A DNA stretch of 64,000 nucleotides, from contig DASTNZ010000062.1 of NCBI GenBank assembly GCA_035762665.1, forward strand, positions 56,257-120,256, in the 5' to 3' direction. The first letter of the stretch is position 1. Each line of letters begins with the position of its first letter. A model generated the notes under the pieces. That model was not told the DNA's origin. It worked only from the letters and a program-made list of their open reading frames with translations, and searched no databases. Of the stretch, positions 17,000-25,325 are shown one piece after another. The DNA comes from JASLBX01 sp035762665. GTDB taxonomy: Bacteria; Actinomycetota; Actinomycetes; Jiangellales; Jiangellaceae. The translations under genes and the position numbers were made by a program.

Positions 17000-18682
17000 C
17001 TAGAGGCCCAGCCCGTCCAAGATTGGCAACTCGGCGCGAACGTTTGCCCGCCCCTCGGCAGCTGTTCGGGCCGTGACAGCTAGGTCGGCGAGCCGCTGGC
17101 AGTCCGATAGCGACGTCGTCCGAAGCACCTCGGCGACGTCGGGGATCGCGCGTGGTGTCATCGACAAGCTGGAGACACCCAACCCGGTGAGCACACAGGC
17201 GAGGGCTGGATCTGCCGCCGCCTCGCCGCACACGCCGACGGGCCGGCCAAGCCGCATCCCGGCTTCGCCGGTGAGCTGGACGAGCCGTAGCACGGCGGGT
17301 TGCCATGGATCATTGAGTTCGGCAAGCTCGCCGAGCAGCCGGTCGGCTGCCATCGTGTACTGGCCTAGGTCGTTGGTGCCGATGCTGGCGAAGCTGGTTG
17401 TAGCGAGGATGTCGGACGCGCGCAGGGCGGCGCTTGGCACCTCAACCATGACTCCGGCGGTCGGCAGCCCGGCCGCGTGACAGCGCGCGACGAAGTCGGC
17501 GGCTTCGTCAGCGGTGGCGACCATTGGCGCCATGACCCAGACCTCGGCCTGCTCGGCTGAGGCCGCGGCGGCGATGGCGGCCAGCTGGTCAGTAAGCACC
17601 TGCTCGGAGTGGGCGACCGTGCGAATGCCTCTCACGCCGAGCGCCGGGTTCGCCTCCTCGTGGAGGTTGAGGAAGGGCAGCGGCTTGTCCGCTCCGGCGT
17701 CAAGCGTCCGTACGACCACCTTCTTGCCAGGGAACGCGGACAGCACCGCGCGATAGGCGGTGATCTGCTCGTCGATCGACGGGGCGGTGTCGTGGCCGAG
17801 GAAGCAGAACTCGGTGCGAAACAGCCCGACGCCCTCGGCGCCCAGGTCGACAGCAGCCGCAACGCCCTTTGGATCCCCGACATTGGCCAGCAGCGCGACG
17901 CGGTGACCATCGGACGTCCGTCCCTCACCGTCGAACGTTCTGACCCGCCGGGCCACCTGCTCCGCCTTGGCGATCTGCTCTTGGGTCGGATCGGTGTGGA
18001 CGATGCCGGCTGCGCCGTCGACCAGGACGACGGTTTCCTCAGCAACGTCAAGGATTCCGTGGGCTGCGACGACGGCCGGCAGCCCAAGTGCGCGCGCCAG
18101 GATGGCGGTGTGCGATGTCGGACCACCCTCCTCGGTGACGAGAGCGACGCAGGTAGCGGGATTGAGCGTCGCGGTGTCGGCGGGAGCGAGATCGCGCGCG
18201 GCGAGGACGAATGGTTCGGCACGGGTCGGCACTCCCGGTGGGGGATGGCCGGTGAGCGCTGACACGATCCGGTCGCGGACGTCAGCGACGTCGCGGGCTC
18301 GCTCGGCCATGTAGCCGCCGAGGGCGGCGAGTGTCGCCGCCACCTCCTCCGCAGCTTCCCAGACGGCGCGCTCGGGAGTGATTCGGGTGGCCACCTTGGC
18401 CTGGGCGGCCTGGACGAGCGTGGGGTCGGCGGCCATCAGCGCGGTGGCCTCAAGGACGGCAGCGCCGTCACCGGCGGCCTGCGCGGCCCTGGCTTCGAGG
18501 TCGGCCTTGACGGACTCCGTGGCAGCGGCGATGCGGGCGGACGCCGCCTCGGTATCGGCTTCCGGTCCGAGCCGGGCGTCAGGGGAAGGCTCTGCGACAG
18601 GTGCGGGCATGTGAACGAGCGGCGCTGCGGCGCGTCCCGGGCTTACGCCGACGCCGGTGATCTCAGGCACGAGTTCCCCCAT
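17000..18682 (-). CDS. ptsI: PTS enzyme I (phosphoenolpyruvate-protein phosphotransferase)
   Basis: Takes phosphate from PEP and phosphorylates HPr. About 560 residues. The swivelling phosphohistidine motif is TEEGGPTSHTAILARALG. The PEP-binding barrel shows GVGLFRTEFCFLGHD, VVVRTLDAGADKPLPFL, ALGVRGIR, VMAPMVATADEAADF, SIGTNDLGQYTMAADR and PVGVCGEAAADP with the catalytic Cys. The frame opens at 18760, but the first 26 codons would translate a 13-bp hairpin, so ATG 18682 is preferred. It follows the EIIC gene on the same strand. Confidence 0.95.
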   Translation of the reverse strand: MGELVPEITGVGVSPGRAAAPLVHMPAPVAEPSPDARLGPEADTEAASARIAAATESVKADLEARAAQAAGDGAAVLEATALMAADPTLVQAAQAKVATRITPERAVWEAAEEVAATLAALGGYMAERARDVADVRDRIVSALTGHPPPGVPTRAEPFVLAARDLAPADTATLNPATCVALVTEEGGPTSHTAILARALGLPAVVAAHGILDVAEETVVLVDGAAGIVHTDPTQEQIAKAEQVARRVRTFDGEGRTSDGHRVALLANVGDPKGVAAAVDLGAEGVGLFRTEFCFLGHDTAPSIDEQITAYRAVLSAFPGKKVVVRTLDAGADKPLPFLNLHEEANPALGVRGIRTVAHSEQVLTDQLAAIAAAASAEQAEVWVMAPMVATADEAADFVARCHAAGLPTAGVMVEVPSAALRASDILATTSFASIGTNDLGQYTMAADRLLGELAELNDPWQPAVLRLVQLTGEAGMRLGRPVGVCGEAAADPALACVLTGLGVSSLSMTPRAIPDVAEVLRTTSLSDCQRLADLAVTARTAAEGRANVRAELPILDGLGL

Positions 18683-18724
18683 CTGCTTCGGCGGACGAGA
18701 CGCTGGGCCGCCCACTAGGCCAGT

Positions 18725-18762
18725 CGGTGCCGTACCAGGTATGTGCGGGTGGTACGGCACCG
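18725..18762 (-). terminator. 13-bp perfect inverted repeat between EIIC and ptsI
   Basis: Arms 18725-18737 (CGGTGCCGTACCA) and 18750-18762 pair exactly around a 12-base loop. It lies 50 bases after the EIIC stop and 43 bases before the chosen ptsI start. It may attenuate read-through so EI and EIIC are made in different amounts, or protect mRNA ends. Its position also argues against the upstream ptsI start. Confidence 0.55.
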
Positions 18763-18811
18763 GTCGGCCTGCTGAACGTGATCGAACCCACTAATTGCAG
18801 GCTAGTTGTTG

Positions 18812-20230
18812 TTACTTGGGTTCGTCGTCGGTGGGTTGGTCAATGATGGGTGGTAGGTCGTCGTCGGCCGGGCCTGCCCGGCCGGTCCGGGCGACGGCCC
18901 TTTCCTTGCCGCTGACGATCTCGGCGGCTTCCTCGCCGAGCGACGCCTCGATAGCCTCGGCCTCTTCCTCCCGGCCGGGTGTCCGCATGTTCCACCTCGT
19001 GATCACCCAACGGAACAGGAAGTAGTAGATCGCCGCGTAACCCAACCCGATGGGAATCAGCAGGAGTGGCAATTCGGCGATCCGGAAATTGAGCAGGTAG
19101 TCGATCGCACCGGCCGAGAACCCGAAGCCGTCGCGTATGCCTATGGCGTTGGTCAACGCGAGAGAGGTTCCCGTCAAGAGGGCGTGGAGGAAGTACAGCG
19201 GGTAGGCCACGAACAGGAACGAGAACTCCAGCGGTTCGGTGACGCCGGTAAGGAACGACGTGAGTGCGGCCGACAGCATGATGCCGCCGACGATCTTCTT
19301 CTGGCGCGGGAGTGCGGTCTGCCAAATTGCGAGCGCAGCGGCTGGCAGGGCGAACATCATGATTGGGAAGAATCCGGTCATGAACGGGCCCGCCACCGGG
19401 TCACCGGCGAAGAATCGCAAGAGGTCGCCGTTCACGGGCTCGCCCCCAGGCGGGGTGTACTCGCCGAGTTGGAACCACAGGAAGTTGTTCGGGATGTGGT
19501 GCAGGCCGAGCGGGATCAGCAGCCGGTTGACGACACCGTAGACGCCGCCACCGACGATCTCGTTGTCACCAACCCACTCGCCGAAGGCGCCCAGCGCGGC
19601 GTCGAACGGCCGGTAGAGGAAGCTCATCAACACACCGATGATCACTGCGGCGAACGCGGTGATGATCGGCACGAACCGGCGGCCGCCGAAGAACGCCAGG
19701 TAGGCAGGGAGCCGGATCCGGTAGTAGCGCTGCCACAGCAGCGCGGCGACGATGCCCATGATGATGCCGCCGAGCACGCCGAAGTTGACCAATTCCTGTT
19801 CCTCGCCCTCGGCCGGAGTGCCCAGCACGTGGGGGGACATGGCGTCGGTGACACCCTTGAACACCAGATAACCGACGATGCCGGCCAGTGCAGTGGAGCC
19901 GTCGGACTTGCGGGCGTACCCGATGGCGACACCCAGCGCGAATAAGATGGGCAGGTTGGCGAACAGGGCACCACCGGCTGCGGCCAGCACCTCCGCGACA
20001 GGCTGTAGCCACTCGAGCGCGTCGTATTGCGCCAGCCCAGCCGGGAAGCCTTCCGGAACGGTGCCCTCCTTTCCGCCCAACATGTCGTTGCTTCCGAACC
20101 GCAGCAACAGGGCTGCCGCCGGAAGCACGGCGATGGGCAGCATCAAGCTGCGGCCGATCCGCTGCAGCACGACGAGGGTCGAGCCCCACGCACTGCCAGC
20201 GGACGACGATGTCGTACTCGCAGTACTCAA
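18812..20230 (-). CDS. PTS system EIIC, N-acetylglucosamine/glucose family
   Basis: 472-residue permease without EIIA or EIIB domains. About ten membrane segments run from residue 20 to 410. Family motifs are GLHHIPNNFLWFQLGEY, FMTGFFPIMMFALPAAALAI and TGVTEPLEFSFLFVAYPLYF, the last typical of glucose/GlcNAc EIIC. NagE-type specificity for GlcNAc is inferred from the DasR-like regulator, the dre-like site upstream and the deaminase-like gene nearby. A hydrophilic, acidic 60-residue C-terminus replaces the usual fused EIIB. EIIB and EIIA are separate genes at 23.1-23.8 kb. Confidence 0.92.
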   Translation of the reverse strand: MSTASTTSSSAGSAWGSTLVVLQRIGRSLMLPIAVLPAAALLLRFGSNDMLGGKEGTVPEGFPAGLAQYDALEWLQPVAEVLAAAGGALFANLPILFALGVAIGYARKSDGSTALAGIVGYLVFKGVTDAMSPHVLGTPAEGEEQELVNFGVLGGIIMGIVAALLWQRYYRIRLPAYLAFFGGRRFVPIITAFAAVIIGVLMSFLYRPFDAALGAFGEWVGDNEIVGGGVYGVVNRLLIPLGLHHIPNNFLWFQLGEYTPPGGEPVNGDLLRFFAGDPVAGPFMTGFFPIMMFALPAAALAIWQTALPRQKKIVGGIMLSAALTSFLTGVTEPLEFSFLFVAYPLYFLHALLTGTSLALTNAIGIRDGFGFSAGAIDYLLNFRIAELPLLLIPIGLGYAAIYYFLFRWVITRWNMRTPGREEEAEAIEASLGEEAAEIVSGKERAVARTGRAGPADDDLPPIIDQPTDDEPK

Positions 20231-20308
20231 CTTGTTCTCCTTCGGTCGATCCTCAGGGCCCGGCGTCGCCGGCCCTCGGGTGACTTCTCGTAGGGACTGC
20301 TGGTTAGG

Positions 20309-20324
20309 ACTGGTCTAGATAAGT
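20309..20324. promoter_or_regulatory. dre-like DasR operator upstream of EIIC
   Basis: ACTGGTCTAGATAAGT matches the ACTGGTCTAGACCAGT-type DasR responsive element at 14 of 16 positions. It lies 79 bases before the EIIC start and shares ACTGGTCTAGAT with the second site at 21202. This predicts repression of the EIIC-ptsI unit by the adjacent GntR regulator, relieved by an amino-sugar phosphate. Confidence 0.75.
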
Positions 20325-20412
20325 TCCTCGCGCGCCACACTTTGGACGGCCCGAGGGTTTCTGTCAAGACCCCGCACCGTAGAACTACGCGCCTTGAAGA
20401 TTGTTCAGCGCG

Positions 20413-21168
20413 CTATCCGCGGTACGAGCCGGCGTGAGCTGGTGGAGCGGTGGAAGTTCGGTCGAGTTTCATGTGGACCTGATAGCGGTCGGCCCGGTAC
20501 CAGGACGTGACGTGTTCCATCGGGCGTCCCGCTGCGTAGGACGTCCGGCGGAACACGAGTAATGGAGCGGCAGGAGGAACCCTGAGCAGCCGGGCGCGGA
20601 GCGGATCGGCGCCTTCCGCCCAGACGGTCTGCGAGGCAGAGTCGAGCAGCCGGCCGTAGTCGCGGGCCAGGATCGAGTACACCGATCCAGACAGGTCGTG
20701 CTCCAGCAGGCCTGGCAACGGACCCGCTGGTAACCAGGAGACTTCGTGCGCCATTGGCGACCCGTCCGCAGACCGCAGTCGCTCGATTCGGTACGCGCGG
20801 TCGGTTGTGGTCAGGCTCAGCGCCGCCCGTGCGGGCGGCGGCGGCACCGAGACGTCGGCACCGAGCACAATCGTGGACGGCTTGTGGCCGCGCCGGCGCA
20901 TGTCCTCGGTGAATGAGGCCAGATGGAGTTGCGACTCAACGCGCGGCGCGGCGACAAACGTCCCCTTGCCGCGTACCCGGTAGAGGCGGCCCTCACTGAC
21001 GAGCCGCCCGACAGCCTCGCGGACCGTCGCGCGACTCACGTTGTACCTAGTGACCAGGTCCCGTTCCGACGGAATCGGCGCGTCGGGCATCAACTCGGAG
21101 TCGATCAGCGAGAGCAGGATCTCGCGCAGTTGCCGATGTTTAGGTACCGGACCCTCCACGACCGACAC
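20413..21168 (-). CDS. dasR: GntR/HutC-family regulator, DasR-like
   Basis: 251 residues: N-terminal winged helix (IPSERDLVTRYNVSRATVRE followed by AVGRLVSEGRLYRVRGKGTF) and C-terminal UTRA effector domain (RRRGHKPSTIVLGADV, SYAAGRPMEHVTSWYRADRY). In Streptomyces DasR represses GlcNAc uptake and degradation and binds glucosamine-6-phosphate; the dre-like sites on both sides and the GlcNAc-type PTS support orthology. The paralogue at 21310 has similar domains, so which of the two is the functional DasR is inferred from position and arm similarity only. Confidence 0.82.
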   Translation of the reverse strand: MSVVEGPVPKHRQLREILLSLIDSELMPDAPIPSERDLVTRYNVSRATVREAVGRLVSEGRLYRVRGKGTFVAAPRVESQLHLASFTEDMRRRGHKPSTIVLGADVSVPPPPARAALSLTTTDRAYRIERLRSADGSPMAHEVSWLPAGPLPGLLEHDLSGSVYSILARDYGRLLDSASQTVWAEGADPLRARLLRVPPAAPLLVFRRTSYAAGRPMEHVTSWYRADRYQVHMKLDRTSTAPPAHAGSYRG

Positions 21169-21201
21169 GCGACCTCCAGCTGATTATGGACTGTGGTCAG
21201 G

Positions 21202-21217
21202 ACTGGTCTAGATGTGT
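21202..21217. promoter_or_regulatory. dre-like operator between the divergent GntR genes
   Basis: ACTGGTCTAGATGTGT matches the DasR element at 13 of 16 positions. It lies 34 bases before the dasR-like start and 93 bases before the second GntR gene, so it could mediate autoregulation and control of the divergent operon that carries the deaminase-like enzyme, EIIB and EIIA. Confidence 0.7.
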
Positions 21218-21309
21218 ATCCCCTGCGGGGATTACCCTGGACGCCAGTGTGCGGGCTGTCAAGGTCCGACGGGTAGCAATTCGATTACTTGCAAGGGGCT
21301 CAAGGGACC

Positions 21310-22125
21310 GTGCGACGGGGGACTCTCAAGTACGTACGAGTTCGCGACTATCTGCGGACCCTGGCCACCCAGGAACTCAATGCCGGCGATCCGCTGCCAA
21401 GCGAGCGCGAGCTGTGTGACAAATTCGGCGTTTCCCGGATGACGGTCCGGCAGGCAGTGGACACGCTTGTCGTCGAAGGACTCCTCGAGCGGGTCCATGG
21501 GCGGGGCATGTTCGTCGCCCGGCCCAAGGTCGACCTTCAGGTCCGCCTCACCTCGTTCAGCGAGGAGATGCGCCGCCGGGGGATGACCTCCTCGGTCAAG
21601 CACCTCTGGGCGGAGGTCGTACCCGCGGACGCCAGGATTGCGGCCGCGCTCGAGATCGACCCGGCCGATCCGGTCGTCCACCTCCACCAGCTTCGGTTGG
21701 CCGACGGCGAGCCGATGTCCGTACAGCACTGCTGGCTCGCCGAAGCACTTGTACCCAGCCTGATCGATCCGCCACCGGAGAGCCTGTACGCCGAACTCGA
21801 CCGCCGTGGGCTGCTACCGGAGTGGGGTGAGGACACCGTCGACGCTGGAGAAGCCGACGCGGAGGAAGCCGATCTGCTCGGGATCGGCAAGGGCCGCGCA
21901 GTGCTGCGCATCGCCCGGCGGGCCTTCAGCCGCAACCTCGCCGTCGAGTTCTCCGAGGCGGTCTATCGGGCTGACCGGTACAACTTGTGGGTGCCCGTCG
22001 CGCGCCCGCAGCCGTCCATCGTCCCAAGCCAGCGCACGTCTCTTAACAGGAGCCGCCCAGATGACTCTGACCACCATGGCCCGCGAGATCGCAGAGCAGC
22101 CGGTCGCACTGGCGCACACCATTGA
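21310..22125 (+). CDS. GntR/HutC-family transcriptional regulator (UTRA domain), second copy
   Basis: 271 residues. The winged helix is LPSERELCDKFGVSRMTVRQ then AVDTLVVEGLLERVHGRGMF; the UTRA domain has SFSEEMRRRGMTSSVKHLW and LAVEFSEAVYRADRYNLWVP. It is the first gene of the plus-strand amino-sugar operon. GTG 21310 is preferred because AAGGG precedes it; the frame opens at TTG 21289. Its last 22 codons overlap the next gene by 65 bases and read as an unusual Arg/His-rich tail. It may sense a related sugar phosphate or act with the DasR-like protein. Confidence 0.88.
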   Translation: MRRGTLKYVRVRDYLRTLATQELNAGDPLPSERELCDKFGVSRMTVRQAVDTLVVEGLLERVHGRGMFVARPKVDLQVRLTSFSEEMRRRGMTSSVKHLWAEVVPADARIAAALEIDPADPVVHLHQLRLADGEPMSVQHCWLAEALVPSLIDPPPESLYAELDRRGLLPEWGEDTVDAGEADAEEADLLGIGKGRAVLRIARRAFSRNLAVEFSEAVYRADRYNLWVPVARPQPSIVPSQRTSLNRSRPDDSDHHGPRDRRAAGRTGAHH

Positions 22126-23125
22126 GGCACTGCGCCCGTTGCGCCCAGCTATCCGCGAGCTGGCGGCCAACCGTCGCGCGGTCCTGTTCGTGGCGCGCGG
22201 GTCGTCGGACAACGCGGCGATCTACGGCCGGTACCTGCTGGAGATACACGCGGGCCATCCGGCCGGCCTGGCCGCGCCGAGCGTCGGGACGCATTACCGC
22301 GCGAAGCTGGATCTGTCGGATGCAGTAGTGGTGTCGGTCTCGCAATCGGGCGAGACGCAGGAGATCGTCGAAGCGCAGGAGTGGGTAGCCGGCTGCGGCG
22401 CCAGGACCATCGCCGTTACCAACGATGCCAACAGCGCTCTGGCGAAGTCAGCCGATCTGGCCATGGTGACGGACGCTGGTCGCGAGCTTGCCGTCCCCGC
22501 GACGAAGTCCTACACGGCTCAGTTGGCGGCGATGGCGGTGCTGGCCGGAGCGTTGGGTCCAAAGCCGGACGCGCTGGACGCCGACCTAGATCGCGCGCCA
22601 GCTGAGGTAGAACGGCTGATCGCCGAACGGGACGGGGTGGACGAGGCGGTCGAAGCGCTGGCAGCGACGCCAGACATCCTGGTGAGCGGCCGGGGAATAG
22701 TGTTCGGCACCGCGCTTGAGACCGCCCTCAAACTCGAGGAGACCTGCCTGCGACCGGTGCGAGGATTGTCGTACGCGGACCTGCGGCACGGACCTATCGC
22801 CGTTGTCGATGCCGAGCATGTGGCCCTGCTGGTAGCAGCGCAGGACGGCCCAATGATCGGTGGGATGACTGAGCTGGCCAACGACCTGAGGGAACGGGGC
22901 GTGGGTGCGACCATTGGTATCGGCGGTGACGCGGACTTCGCGGCCGCGTGCGACGTAGCGGCTGGTGGTCCTCGGTTGCCGGAGCTCGTCGCCCCACTCG
23001 CCCTAGTCGTACCAGCACAGTTGATCGTCGAAGCTCTGGCGCGAAGATTGGGACTCGATCCCGATGCTCCGCGCGGACTCTCCAAGGTGACCCAGACCGA
23101 CCCCATAGATGGAGGAACCAAATGA
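22061..23125 (+). CDS. SIS-domain protein, glucosamine-6-phosphate deaminase (NagB-II)-like
   Basis: 354 residues with two sugar-isomerase domains like the C-terminal half of GlmS but no glutaminase domain. FVARGSSDNAAIYGRYLLE and VSVSQSGETQEIVEAQEW form the first site; ILVSGRGIVFGTALETALKL and YADLRHGPIAVVD the second. Proteins of this layout in PTS clusters are alternative glucosamine-6-phosphate deaminases that give fructose-6-phosphate plus ammonia; other SIS isomerases are possible. ATG 22061 follows AGGAG; ATG 22076 is an alternative. Its stop overlaps the EIIB start (ATGA). Confidence 0.85.
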   Translation: MTLTTMAREIAEQPVALAHTIEALRPLRPAIRELAANRRAVLFVARGSSDNAAIYGRYLLEIHAGHPAGLAAPSVGTHYRAKLDLSDAVVVSVSQSGETQEIVEAQEWVAGCGARTIAVTNDANSALAKSADLAMVTDAGRELAVPATKSYTAQLAAMAVLAGALGPKPDALDADLDRAPAEVERLIAERDGVDEAVEALAATPDILVSGRGIVFGTALETALKLEETCLRPVRGLSYADLRHGPIAVVDAEHVALLVAAQDGPMIGGMTELANDLRERGVGATIGIGGDADFAAACDVAAGGPRLPELVAPLALVVPAQLIVEALARRLGLDPDAPRGLSKVTQTDPIDGGTK

Positions 23126-23352
23126 GCAACGCCGAGCAGATCCTTGCCGCCCTGGGTGGAGCCGACAACATCATCGAGATCGAGCCGTGCATCACCCGCC
23201 TGCGGGCGGAGGTCGAGGATCCGTCTCTTGTTGACGAGGCCGGTCTCAAGGCGGCCGGCGCGCATGGCGTCATCCGCGCCGGCACCGCCGTCCAGGTGGT
23301 CGTCGGGCCGCAAGCTGACAACATTGCTTCGGACATCGAGGACTTGATGTGA
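23122..23352 (+). CDS. PTS system EIIB, glucose/GlcNAc family
   Basis: 76-residue single EIIB domain. The phosphorylated Cys is residue 23 in EIEPCITRLRAEV, typical of the glucose family; GVIRAGTAVQVVVGPQAD is the C-terminal half. It receives phosphate from EIIA and passes it to sugar during transport through the separate EIIC. It overlaps the previous gene by ATGA and the next by GTGA, so stoichiometric translation is likely. Confidence 0.93.
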   Translation: MSNAEQILAALGGADNIIEIEPCITRLRAEVEDPSLVDEAGLKAAGAHGVIRAGTAVQVVVGPQADNIASDIEDLM

Positions 23353-23807
23353 GCCTTTCCGTTGTGGCTCCGGTGGCCGGGCGGGCGATGCCGCTGCGTG
23401 AGGTGCCGGACCCGGTGTTCTCGGCTGCGCTTGTCGGCCCGGGCATGGCCATCGATCCGTCGCGAGATAGGCGAAGCGTCGCAGTCGCGCCAGTCGACGG
23501 GACAGTTGTCAAGCTGCACCCGCACGCCTACGTCGTGCAGGCGGCCAGCGGTGCTGGGGTGCTGGTTCATCTCGGCATCGATACCGTCCAGTTGGCGGGT
23601 GCCGGCTTCGAGTTGCTGATCGAGGAGAACGCCCAGGTCTCGGCGGGTGATCCGGTGGTGGCTTGGGATCCTGCTGAGGTTGAGCGCGGTGGCCGATCGG
23701 CAATCTGCCCTGTCGTCGCGCTGGACGCCACGCCGGCCGATCTGGATAACTTGGCGGAGTCAGGAGATATCGCCACGGGTAGCCAGATCTTCACATGGGA
23801 CCGCTAG
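23349..23807 (+). CDS. crr: PTS system EIIA, glucose family
   Basis: 152-residue phosphoryl carrier. VVAPVAGRAMPLREVPDPVF is the typical start, GPGMAIDP the loop, and His59 (KLHPHAYV) and His74 (VLVHLGIDTVQL) lie 15 residues apart as do the two catalytic histidines of Crr. GTG start overlaps the EIIB stop. It may also have regulatory roles like Crr elsewhere. The C-terminus overlaps the HAD gene by 13 bases. Confidence 0.94.
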   Translation: MSLSVVAPVAGRAMPLREVPDPVFSAALVGPGMAIDPSRDRRSVAVAPVDGTVVKLHPHAYVVQAASGAGVLVHLGIDTVQLAGAGFELLIEENAQVSAGDPVVAWDPAEVERGGRSAICPVVALDATPADLDNLAESGDIATGSQIFTWDR

Positions 23808-24451
23808 GCCGCCGGCATTTGGACGGCGTGTTGCTCGACCTCGACGGCACGTTGCTGGACAGCGAGCCGATGCACCGCGCCGCGTTCAAGACCCTGTTCG
23901 ACAGTCGCGGCTGGAAGGTGTCTCCAGACACATACGCCTTGTTCGTCGGCCGGCGTGGTTCTGATGTTTTCGCATCGACCCCCGGGCCGTGGGTGGACGA
24001 GGACCCAGATGCACTTGTCGCCGAGGTCATCGGCTACCTCTCCCGGACTGATGCGAGTCCGTTGCCGGTTGATGGCGCGACCGAGCTGATCCGTAACTGG
24101 CATGCACACGGCATTCCGCTCGCGCTCGTGACGTCGGCAACACGGGTGTGGGCCGAGTACGCCGTCGAGGAGGTCCTTGGCGTGCGGCAGTGTTTCTCAG
24201 CGCTGGTGACGTGGGAGGACGTCTCACACGGCAAACCACACCCGGCCCCGTACGAAGCGGCCTGCCGGGCACTGCACGTGAAACCGGTGGGCGTGACCGC
24301 CGTCGAAGATTCGATAGCAGGCGTGGCATCGGCGGTGGCGGCTGGAGTCGGCCGCGTGGTTGGTATTACCGCGACCACCGACCGTGCCCTGCTCCGCGAC
24401 GCGGGCGCGCACCAAGTCATCGACTCCCTGAGTGAACTGGCGATGCACTAG
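23795..24451 (+). CDS. HAD-superfamily hydrolase, beta-phosphoglucomutase-like
   Basis: 218 residues. Motif I is LLDLDGTLLDSE with the nucleophile Asp; motif II ALVTSAT; motif III lysine in SHGKPHPAPYEAA; motif IV VEDSIAGVASAVAAG. The alpha-helical cap between motifs I and II is the C1 type of sugar-phosphate phosphatases and beta-phosphoglucomutases. As last gene of the amino-sugar operon it may remove phosphate from a sugar phosphate that accumulates during PTS uptake; that is inferred from position only. Confidence 0.87.
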   Translation: MGPLGRRHLDGVLLDLDGTLLDSEPMHRAAFKTLFDSRGWKVSPDTYALFVGRRGSDVFASTPGPWVDEDPDALVAEVIGYLSRTDASPLPVDGATELIRNWHAHGIPLALVTSATRVWAEYAVEEVLGVRQCFSALVTWEDVSHGKPHPAPYEAACRALHVKPVGVTAVEDSIAGVASAVAAGVGRVVGITATTDRALLRDAGAHQVIDSLSELAMH

Positions 24452-24506
24452 TTGTCGCTAGCAGGCCTCCGTCGGTCGGTCCCGTCGACCTGGCACGCTG
24501 GAGTAC

Positions 24507-25325
24507 GTGCCTGAACTGCCGGAGGTGGAGTCGGCCCGCTTGGTCATCGAGCAGCATGCACTTGGTCTTGTGATCACCGGTGTCGACGACAACGACACTT
24601 ACGTGTGCCGGCCACACGCGCCCGGTGAGATCCGCTCAGCGTTGCTGGGGTGCCGCCTGACGGCAGCTAACCGGACCGGCAAGAGTATGTGGTGCGAGAC
24701 CGCCGCCCCCAGCCGATCCCCCGACTCCGGTCCTGTCCTAGGCCTCCATCTCGGCATGGCGGGTCGGATCGTTTTCGGTAACGGCAATCGCGAGGAGGTT
24801 GATGGCGGCGACTACTGGGAACGCGGCCGGGCCCAAGGAGACCACCGATTTGCCCGCTTCTCGCTAGCGTTCGACGACGGTGCGTATCTCATGCTGGTGG
24901 ATCCACGGCGGCTGAGCCGAGTGCGCCTCGACCCACCGGTCGAGAAGCTGGGACCCGACGCCGCCAGCGCCACCCCGGCGCAGTTCAGGGCGGTGATGTC
25001 GAGGGGGACTGCGCCGGTGAAGGCCCGCCTACTGGACCAGGAAGCGATCGCTGGCGTCGGCAATCTGCTGGCCGACCAAGCGCTCTGGCTAGCCAAGATC
25101 AACCCAGCCCGACCGGTGCATGATCTATCCCGGGCGGCGGTCGACCGGCTAGGTAAGGCGGTGCACGCATCGATTGCGTCAGCCATTGCGGGCGGCGGCG
25201 TCCATACCCTTTCGATGGTCGAATCCCGTACGACCGGCGGTGTCTGTCCCCGGTGCGGTACACCCATGAAGCGAGGTACGGTCGGCGGTCGGACAACCTG
25301 GTGGTGTCCCCGTGAGCAGCGGTGA
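24507..25325 (+). CDS. Fpg/Nei-family DNA glycosylase-lyase
   Basis: 272-residue base-excision repair enzyme. The N-terminus MPELPEVESARLVIE supplies the catalytic Pro (after Met removal) and Glu; GKSMW carries the conserved lysine; LLDQEAIAGVGNLLADQALW is the helix-two-turn-helix; CPRCGTPMKRGTVGG and TWWCPREQR form the zinc finger with four Cys. The start is GTG at 24507. The divergent sequence outside these motifs fits the actinobacterial Fpg/Nei paralogues rather than the housekeeping MutM, so the lesion preference is uncertain. Confidence 0.92.
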   Translation: MPELPEVESARLVIEQHALGLVITGVDDNDTYVCRPHAPGEIRSALLGCRLTAANRTGKSMWCETAAPSRSPDSGPVLGLHLGMAGRIVFGNGNREEVDGGDYWERGRAQGDHRFARFSLAFDDGAYLMLVDPRRLSRVRLDPPVEKLGPDAASATPAQFRAVMSRGTAPVKARLLDQEAIAGVGNLLADQALWLAKINPARPVHDLSRAAVDRLGKAVHASIASAIAGGGVHTLSMVESRTTGGVCPRCGTPMKRGTVGGRTTWWCPREQR

